Below, piece by piece: positions 57,210 through 64,000 of a stretch of DNA of 64,000 nt. The stretch is from positions 248,001-312,000 of the forward strand of contig JASWJB010000009.1 in NCBI GenBank assembly GCA_032433595.1, given 5' to 3'. The DNA is from Conoideocrella luteorostrata. Its lineage: Eukaryota > Ascomycota > Sordariomycetes > Hypocreales > Clavicipitaceae. The first letter of the stretch is position 1. The number at the start of each line of letters is the position of its first letter. The notes beneath the pieces were generated by a model. That model worked only from the letters and a program-made list of their open reading frames with translations, made no database searches and was not told where the DNA came from. Position numbers and translations under genes: made by a program.

Positions 57210-59430
57210 TATGGCGAACGGGCGATGTTCGTTGCGGCGATGCTTTGAGTGCTATGCTACGCTAGGCTATGTCACGGCTGGGGTGACTGGCTCGCAATGT
57301 CACTGACAATTGGGACGGCCGGCGGCTGCGGTACGGCAGTGACAAGGGTGATGAAGCAAGGAAGTCGGCTGCAGGCTCGCTATTACGGGAAATTTGTATA
57401 AAAATGGCAGGTTCTCGGCTGCGGAGGGCGATAAGCGATGAAATGTAAGGGTAGGCAACGATGTTCGTCAGGATGTTGGGGATGGTTGGGAAAGGCTGGC
57501 TGCCTTCGGGGTCGGAGGCAGCGAGGGGAGGCCAAAGCGAAAGGTGGGGGGAGAGTTGGGGCAAGTTTTAGAGGGGCGGATTGGTGACGGGTGGCATTGG
57601 GCTTCACTAGGTGGCAGACGAGGGGGAGAGCGCAGGGCAGTTAGTCAGTGACACCAGACATGGAAGGTGGTCTACGCTACCAGTAGCATTGAATGGCGCA
57701 TCTGGCTTGCAGCATGAAGAAGCATGAGGCACGGAGCTTGAAGCTTGAGGCTTGAAGCATGAAGCATAATAGAGCTATTCATCGTGAAGCCTGGCGCCGC
57801 AACCAAGCAAGCAGGCGATGGTCAATTCTACTTGGCATGATAAGATACAATATGTCGCTGCACAAGGTCCGTTGCGTTGGCTAACCCGACGGATCTCCGA
57901 CACAGCCACCGCCCACGCTACAGTTGTCGTTTGGGCTTTTGAAGCAGAAGAACATCCCGCTGTGTGATTGCGACATAACCACTAGTCTTGCCCCGGCGGC
58001 GTTTGACATGAGTGTCCGGAAACGACCATCCTAATACAAGTCTAAATACTCTGTAAAATCGACAGCAATCTAGTTATCTTTTGGTCCTCCGTACGGAGTT
58101 TTTTTCGTATAAATAAGTGGGGGATTGCGCATACGGAGTATTCCGTACGGAGTTCCTGCCTGCGTGGGCGATGCAATTCGAGTGAATGGGCAGTATGGCC
58201 GTGTACGTGGCCAGCCAGCAAAATTCTAATGTTTGACATTGGGGTACATAGCGAAGTTCCATTGCTGCTCGATATGACAATTTCCGGTAACATTAGCAGC
58301 AAACAAAACTATTTGCAGCACAATGTGGAGTGCGACGTTGGCATGATTGTGATAGTTTATTGTATGTCCTCTATCATGAGCATGGCCCACGTGAGCAGTT
58401 TTTGTCGACATTAGTGTCAACCAGCACCCCCACCAAACGTACAGCAAACATTCTATTGTACAGGACTGCACGGTACTGTGCTGTACGGAGATTTGGTGTT
58501 GATGGCAGGTCACGGAGTAGTTCAGAGTGCACGCACGACGACACGGCCAGGATGCCCTCCCAGCAGGACGTCACCGAGAGCCTCGGCACGGGGACCAAAA
58601 CTACCACCGGCTTCTGTAGAGCATAGAGTACAGAATGCGGAGTGAGTATCAACCTCAAGGTTAAAGGTAAGTACGTAACTTACATTCCTTCAGCAGCTAC
58701 TGTTCGAAGAAACCTTTGCTCATTCCGACCGGCTGATGATCTGCAAGCTAATCTGCAACAGATAGCTCAATATTAGTGACACGCTATGTCGTTTAAATCC
58801 TAAACAGGTCAAAAACTATTATTCACACGTTAGGTTGAAAGGTACCCGTCGCACGAATGCACGGAATGCATTGCGCCCTCAAGAACAATAAGAGCCCGGT
58901 GGACGAGACGATTCACCGGAACTGCCAGGGATTTGTTTGTGCAATGCTCCGAGGTGTACGGACTAGCTACTCCGTACGGAGCAGCACAATACAAACATGT
59001 GGGGTATCCAAGCCCAGCTCGACCGGTTATTGGGCAATTTAGGCTTAGGACCCAGATCTCAACGGGCCGGACATGAAAAACCACCACAAACAGCCAGGGC
59101 GCAGCAGACACAGGGACTCAATTCTACAACGTAAAAACCATCATGGCTAACATGAATAAAATCGCTTCTTGCGCCACAGCCCAAGCACCCCAATTCTTTT
59201 CTTTTCCATGCTCGGGATGACAAGGACTTGGACTCAGAATCAAACCACCAGTTTTTATATTCCTTATTTTTTTTTTCTTCCCCAACCTCAACATCTAACC
59301 TGAATTTCTTTTCCCTCTACACTAGAGGTACCTCAAACCTCATCCAATTTCTTCGCACATACAAGTACCCCACCTGGTACCTCGGGTACTCTGCATCCAT
59401 CGTCACCCTTCCTCTCGCTCCACTCCCACC
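57210..59430. other. Divergent promoter region UBC8 / PanB
   Basis: No gene is supported in 2.2 kb. UBC8 runs left and PanB runs right, so both promoters lie here. It contains imperfect GCATGAAG-type repeats at about 57,708-57,768, palindromic motifs at 58088-58099 and 58132-58152 and near 58,970, and a pyrimidine-rich leader before PanB. Confidence 0.5.
58132..58152. repeat. TACGGAGTATTCCGTACGGAG palindrome cluster (in part)
   Basis: Overlapping inverted and direct units of the dispersed motif, 33 bp from a second perfect site, CTCCGTACGGAG, at 58088-58099. Confidence 0.8.
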
Positions 59431-60579
59431 ATGACATACTTTACACCACTTAGACGGTCGTGTGCTCCCCTTGCCCGTGCATCACGACCCAGCACACTTG
59501 CACTTCCTTCTCTCCCTCGCACCCCTCTTGTATTCTCATATCCCGTTATCTCCTCTGCATCCTCAACATGTAGGATTCCTTCCAAACAGACAAGGTACAG
59601 CTCCCATTCGCCCATGGGAGCTGCGCCTGCCAACCAGCGAAAGAAGGTCACTTTGGGTACCTTGAGAAGTCTTCATAGAAAAGGTGAAGCCATCACCATG
59701 ATGACCGCCCATGACTTCCCCAGCGCTCTTGTTGCCGATCATGCTGGTATGGATGTGATCTTGGTCGGTGACAGCCTGGCCATGGTTGCCTTGGGCATGG
59801 AGGATACTAGTGAGATCCTCGTTGAAGAGATGCTGTTACATTGCCGGTCTGTTGCCAGGGCTACCAAGAGTGCCTTTGTTGTAAGTCATCTTTCTCGTTG
59901 TTTGATTGACACAACATTCACCCCGGTGGATGCAACCAATAGTGCTTACTAACCCTTCTTTCTGCAGATTGGTGACTTGCCGATGGGATCATATGAAGTC
60001 GCTCCAGAGCAAGCACATCTCACTGCCATTCGCTATATCAAGGAAGGTCGCGTTCAGGGCATCAAGCTGGAGGGCGGCAAGGAAATGGCATCAACCATTC
60101 AAAGGATCACCGCCGCCGGTATTCCCGTCCTAGGCCACATCGGTCTCACGCCTCAGCGCCAGAATGCTCTCGGAGGGTTCCGCGTCCAGGGCAAAACGTG
60201 CAAATCTGCCATGGCAATTCTTGAAGACGCTTTAGCTGTTCAAGAAGCTGGCTGCTTTGCCGCCGTCCTCGAGGCTGTCCCAGCTGAAGTCGCCGCTTTG
60301 ATTACCGAGACACTGTCCATTCCTACCATTGGTATTGGTGCGGGCGCCGGTTGCTCTGGGCAAGTACTCGTCCAGACCGACATGACGGGCAACTTTCCGC
60401 CGGGCAGATATCTACCCAAATTCGTCAAGAAGTATGGCGATGTCTGGAGTGAAGCGATGAAGGCTATTGAAGCATATCGAGAGGAAGTGAAAAGCCGAGA
60501 CTACCCTGCCAAGGAGCATACGTATCCTATGCCACAAGAGGAATTTGAGGCATTTGAAAAAGCGGTCAAAAATCTATGA
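59431..60579 (+). CDS. panB: 3-methyl-2-oxobutanoate (ketopantoate) hydroxymethyltransferase, PanB
   Basis: Two exons (59431-59880 and 59968-60579) with an 87-bp intron give 353 residues. Residues 1 to about 60 are rich in Arg, Ser and Pro and poor in acidic residues, which fits a mitochondrial presequence. The TIM-barrel PanB domain begins at KKVTLGTLRSLH and includes ITMMTAHDFPSALVADHAG, DVILVGDSLAMV (metal and substrate binding around D114/S115), KLEGGKEMASTI, GHIGLTPQ and VLEAVPAEVA with the catalytic Glu, ending with GIGAGAGCSGQVLV. It makes ketopantoate from ketoisovalerate and methylene-tetrahydrofolate, the first committed step of pantothenate and CoA synthesis. It ends 175 bp from ATG12, which converges on it. 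Confidence 0.96.
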
Positions 60580-60754
60580 TGGGTCTGGAGATGATATGAT
60601 CAGATGGAAGTGGCTTGGTTGACGACGCGGTGGTGATTATTTGTCTTAGATTTTATGAGCGAGATCGCATTTCTCATTTCGTTGCATTGACGACAGAGTA
60701 AGCGGGTTGTGTTTCGTGGGAGGTAATTGAAGTAAGGATAGATTTGTGAAGCGT

Positions 60755-61367
60755 TCACCCGAAGGCTGGTGTCGTCGAGTAGGCAACAATAAGCTGGTCC
60801 TGAGTATTCTTGAAGCACTACACACAAAGTGTTAGTCCATAAAGTGCGACTCTTTTCTTCTACGATATCAGCTCAAGGGAAGAATTCGTAGCATCAAAAT
60901 ATGCTGCACCAAATCTGACCATAAGCCGTAGAGACGTAATGTAAACATACCTGGTGCAAGTTGCCCACCACCTCATCCAAGCTCGGCGCAAACGCACTAT
61001 TAACATACAGGAATACACTGTCCGTATCCTTACACTTCAGCTTCCTCCTTAAGTACCTGACCACTTCCTCAAATTTCCTTGTAGCACTAATTTTACACAA
61101 TTCTTGGGTCAAACTCGGCGCCGACCCCACCGGCTTGAACTTGACCACCACCTTCTCTTGCGCGAACCCTCCGGCGCTTGCCAGAGCGGCTGTAGCATCC
61201 CTCGGCAAGTCGGCTAGCATGACCGACGCACTCATGGTGAGAGGAAGCTCAGGGGAGGCTATACTAGCGTCGTACTCGTCGTCAACGACTGGAGAAGTCA
61301 TTCCCGGTGAGGTGGTGTTGGAGCCTTGCTCAGGCACGGAAGGTGACGAAGTTGTTGCGGTGTCCAT
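60755..61367 (-). CDS. ATG12: Ubiquitin-like autophagy protein Atg12
   Basis: Two exons (60951-61367 and 60755-60817) with a 133-bp intron give 159 residues. The N-terminal 65 residues are disordered (Thr/Ser/Pro). The ubiquitin-like fold starts at [14 protein letters not shown] and includes [28 protein letters not shown] and VGNLHQCF. The small last exon supplies 20 residues and ends TTPAFG, so the conjugated C-terminal glycine is exposed without processing, as in known Atg12. Atg12 is activated by Atg7, transferred by Atg10 and joined to Atg5 to form the ligase for Atg8 lipidation. The exon 2 reading was found from the acceptor TGTGTAG and the expected C-terminus. The first ATG is used. Confidence 0.95.
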
Positions 61368-62325
61368 TTTGGCTTGAAACAATGGAGAAGAGCCGCCTTG
61401 AAATTTGGGCTACGCAAGAAAAGAATGGACCGTAGCTGATAAGTACGAAATGAAATTGTGATATCTAGATTTTAGGAAGATTTGGTGAGTTTGTAGTTAA
61501 ATTTGTAGTGAAATATGCAGGCAGCAACCAACTGCGTTTGCCGGACAATATGGGATCCGTGCGGCACTGTGCTGGCACTGTATCCGGCTGTTCAAACAAA
61601 TACAGTAGCTACACATAACATCTAGAATGAAGCCTCGCTTTATAATTTTGCTTTCGTCATTGTAACATGCAAAGTACACATACATGAAGTAACAAGTATA
61701 TGTACAGCCCCTGAAGCATTCCACTGTTATGATTGATATGTTCCTTCCGCAACGCCGAGCAGAATACTCCATCTCTGCCTTTCAACCAGGCAGACCATTC
61801 CCAAAACATGAGTTCATGGTCCCATTACCACCTTCCAATCCTTGACCTACCTCTGCCGCGTCTGAAAAAAAAAATACCAAGTCGAAAGAAATATAAACGC
61901 CTTGCTATGATATGACGTTCCCAAAGGGAAAGAAGAGAAAAAGATAAAATGCCTAACCATGCCACTTGCGCCGACTAGCATGCAGTTCATGATGTAGAGT
62001 GAAGAAGAATAAAGTCAATAAAATAATCAGATATATCGTTCAATCAGAAACACCGCTTTAACGGATCATTCTCGGTCAACTTTTCATCAAACGAGGTGGT
62101 ATCATCTGAAATCTATGCTGGAACGGGGATCTGATTGAAATGCAAAAAATAACGAGGCGTGAGCTGCATGCAGCCCAGCGCCCAGGCGAGCAAATGTCAA
62201 GGAAGTAATGAGCAGACTGCATGTGGAAATCAGATGTTGTAGGTTGGGGATGCCTTCCATGCGTGGTGAAAAGTAGAAGAGGCGCAGTTGGTTTGAGTTG
62301 ATACGTATGTACTACAATCGGTGTT
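61368..62325. other. Spacer between ATG12 and DBF4
   Basis: No gene is seen. It includes the ATG12 promoter at its left end and the 3' region of DBF4 at its right end; most of it is AT-rich. Confidence 0.55.
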
Positions 62326-64000
62326 TTACCACCCGTCATCGTCAGATTCGGCGCCTGCGTATTTCGGCATGCGCTTTAACTGCTCAAGCAGCAGGTCTAA
62401 TTCGGTCCAATTATCGTCGTTTTCAGCAAATTTGCGATGTTTTCTAGACAGGATATGCTAAAATACGTGTTAACATCAGAACGTATTGATGAATGTGGGG
62501 GAAGTACACCAACCTCATCAAAGTCTCTAAACTTGTCCTGGCAATTCTCGCAGTAGCCCGGTTTCAAATCTCGTTTGCTCTTCAGTGTTTGCGTATGTAA
62601 CTTCTTGTCTTTGCCATCAGTTCTTTGGGACTCATCATCATGTAGCGGAATAGCCTTGGAGGTAGGACGGCCCATGTTTGTCGATCGACTAGAAGCGACA
62701 TCCATCGAGACTTCGGCAAGGCGACGAGAGCTGACGTCGTGAGATGCGGGATTAGCTTTTTGAAGCACCTTTCTCTGAAGGCCGTGGACCTCTTTGCTAG
62801 TGCCTGCCTTGGCACCGTTGATACCAGATGTAGATGAGATCATCTGGGATCGAATAGCGGATGTGACATTAGACGGCTGCATACCCGAAGCTACAGGCTC
62901 GCCAGCAAATAACCTGGCGCCTTCAGCGCGGCTCGTGAAAGCATTCTGATGCTTCATTTCCGTCCGTTTGGTGAGGACGGCTTTAGCTGGATTGAAAACC
63001 TCTGCGCTAGCGACGGCTCGAACACGGTTTTGTCCGTCTTCCATTTCAGTCAGGGTCCGCTTTCCAGTAACAGGCTTAGGCAGAGGGTTTTCTGGAGGCT
63101 TCAGGACAGGAACAGGGCCCTCTCGCTTGACGATACGGGCCTTCTCTCGCTCACGAGTGCGGCGTTGCTCCTTATCAGGTATCTCGATTTCTTCAACAAA
63201 CGGGCATCGTCCATTCCCAACGCTTCGAAATTGAGGCCATTCACCATCCTGCTTATTGGCGACCTTTGCATACTCTCGTACCATGATGGGTTTGTGCTTC
63301 TCGTCCATGTCCCAGACGTATATGTAAGGACCTTTAAAATACACCAGCTCCCGATTTACGGCAGTAGGGTCACGATCTGATGGGCCATTTATACGCTCAT
63401 TATGCAGCAGTTGGAGAAGATTGGGTTCGTGTGAGCTTTTTGTGACGCCATATTGACTGCGGACACTCGTCGTCCTTGTCAAATGATTGCCGGATTGTGT
63501 CTCTGATTCCAAAAGAACAGACAACATGTTTTGAAACTTGTCTAGCGACCAAATCTTCTTGCCCATTTCTCGAGCCTTGAAGAGAACGTCATTATTACGA
63601 GTTCCTCTGGTACGTTTAGCAGTGTCATCGTTTTGGTGTGAGGGTATGTGCGTCTGTCGGAAGTCGAAGAGAAGCTTGCGACGAGCAGCAACCGTGTTCC
63701 GATCCAAGAGAGATGGGTTGATAGTTTGGGGCTGCTCCTCAGGCTCTTGATGCTCAGTCTCGAAGTTCTGTCCCTGGTCATTTTCAGACTTCTCAGTTGG
63801 GATCGACCGTGTCGTCACAACGTGGGTTACGTCAATGGAGAAGAAGGGCTCTTGGCGCTGCAAATATAGAAATAGAGTGTTAGTCTGGGCTACAAAAATT
63901 CATTGGGAATGAAAGGCTACTAACAGCACCAAGGTAGGTGACTCGCTTGGCAAGCTTCGCTCTAATATCATCAGGAATACTCTCGAAGTAGAACACCATT
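62326..64000 (-). CDS. DBF4/Dfp1-type regulatory subunit of Cdc7 kinase (5' end outside the window)
   Basis: Three exons are visible: 63925-64000 (cut by the window edge), 62514-63857 and 62326-62457. The first gives 25 residues ending RVTYLGA and continues across a 67-bp intron into FFSIDVTHVVTTRSIP; together these form the N-terminal BRCT-like motif N. Motif M is seen in PYIYVWDMDEKHKPIMVREY. The C-terminal zinc finger, motif C, is PGYCENCQDKF followed by HILSRKHRKF (CCHH); the 56-bp intron lies between the Cys pair and the His pair. Dbf4 activates Cdc7 for replication origin firing. An ATG at the very edge is in frame, but family members usually start earlier, so the true start is probably outside. 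Confidence 0.9.

Noticed and set aside
1..64000. CRISPR array, insertion sequence, biosynthetic cluster or transposase gene
   Set aside because: There are no regularly spaced direct repeats, no transposase or reverse transcriptase frames, and no PKS, NRPS or terpene synthase motifs in any frame I read.

Overview
The window is a chromosomal segment of a filamentous ascomycete (Pezizomycotina). The evidence is short GT..AG introns (about 56-220 bp) with CTRAC-like branch sites, fungal-type cell-wall enzymes (a CRH-type GH16 transglycosidase, GPI-anchored and Cys-rich surface proteins), a Ure2-like glutathione transferase, a KIN1 kinase, Dbf4 and Atg12. The protein sequences look most like Sordariomycetes, perhaps Hypocreales; I cannot name a genus from sequence alone. 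There is no operon structure, phage, insertion sequence or CRISPR array.

Layout. 1-8,821 is gene-free on my reading and rich in short palindromic TACTCCGTA/TACGGAGTA motifs. 8,822-10,553 is a Ure2-like GST with a 940-bp first intron. 10,554-13,356 is a microsatellite-dense spacer. 13,357-14,746 (-) is the CCR4-NOT subunit CNOT9/Caf40. 16,863-21,065 (-) is a KIN1/MARK-type polarity kinase. 23,208-24,427 has one orphan ORF and a relic of a Ste20/GCK-like kinase. 25,328-26,038 (+) is a secreted GH16 enzyme, followed by the G-patch splicing protein GPATCH1 (26,585-28,773, +). 29,384-33,193 (-) holds two related Cys-rich surface proteins with the same 18-cysteine module: one with a transmembrane segment and a long cytoplasmic tail, the other GPI-anchored. 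34,846-35,877 (-) is an intact reading frame for only the Sec63 region of the meiotic helicase MER3/HFM1, in an AT-rich gene-poor stretch. 39,465-40,705 (-) is a CRH1-type GPI-anchored chitin-glucan transglycosidase.

The right third is denser: an M20 amidohydrolase (45,433-46,752, -), an intron-containing tRNA-Ile (47,432-47,514, -), a SIRT5-type deacylase (48,894-50,017, +), a secreted GH92 mannosidase (51,096-53,584, +), the CWC16/CCDC130 splicing factor (54,252-55,331, -), the E2 enzyme UBC8/UBE2H with an 8-nt microexon (56,064-57,209, -), mitochondrial PanB (59,431-60,579, +), ATG12 (60,755-61,367, -) and the 3' part of DBF4 (62,326 to the window edge, -).

How the genes relate. Most are unrelated housekeeping genes. 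Two loose themes can be named. One is the cell surface and wall: GH16, the two Cys-rich proteins, CRH1-like, GH92 and the polarity kinase KIN1. The other is starvation and catabolic control: UBC8 of the GID pathway, ATG12, SIRT5 and M20. I found no clear new multi-gene system. The best candidates for something undescribed are the membrane/GPI pair of Cys-rich proteins and the family of dispersed palindromes that sits almost only between genes. Exon borders were derived by hand from splice consensus, reading-frame closure and remembered family sequences, so they need transcript support.
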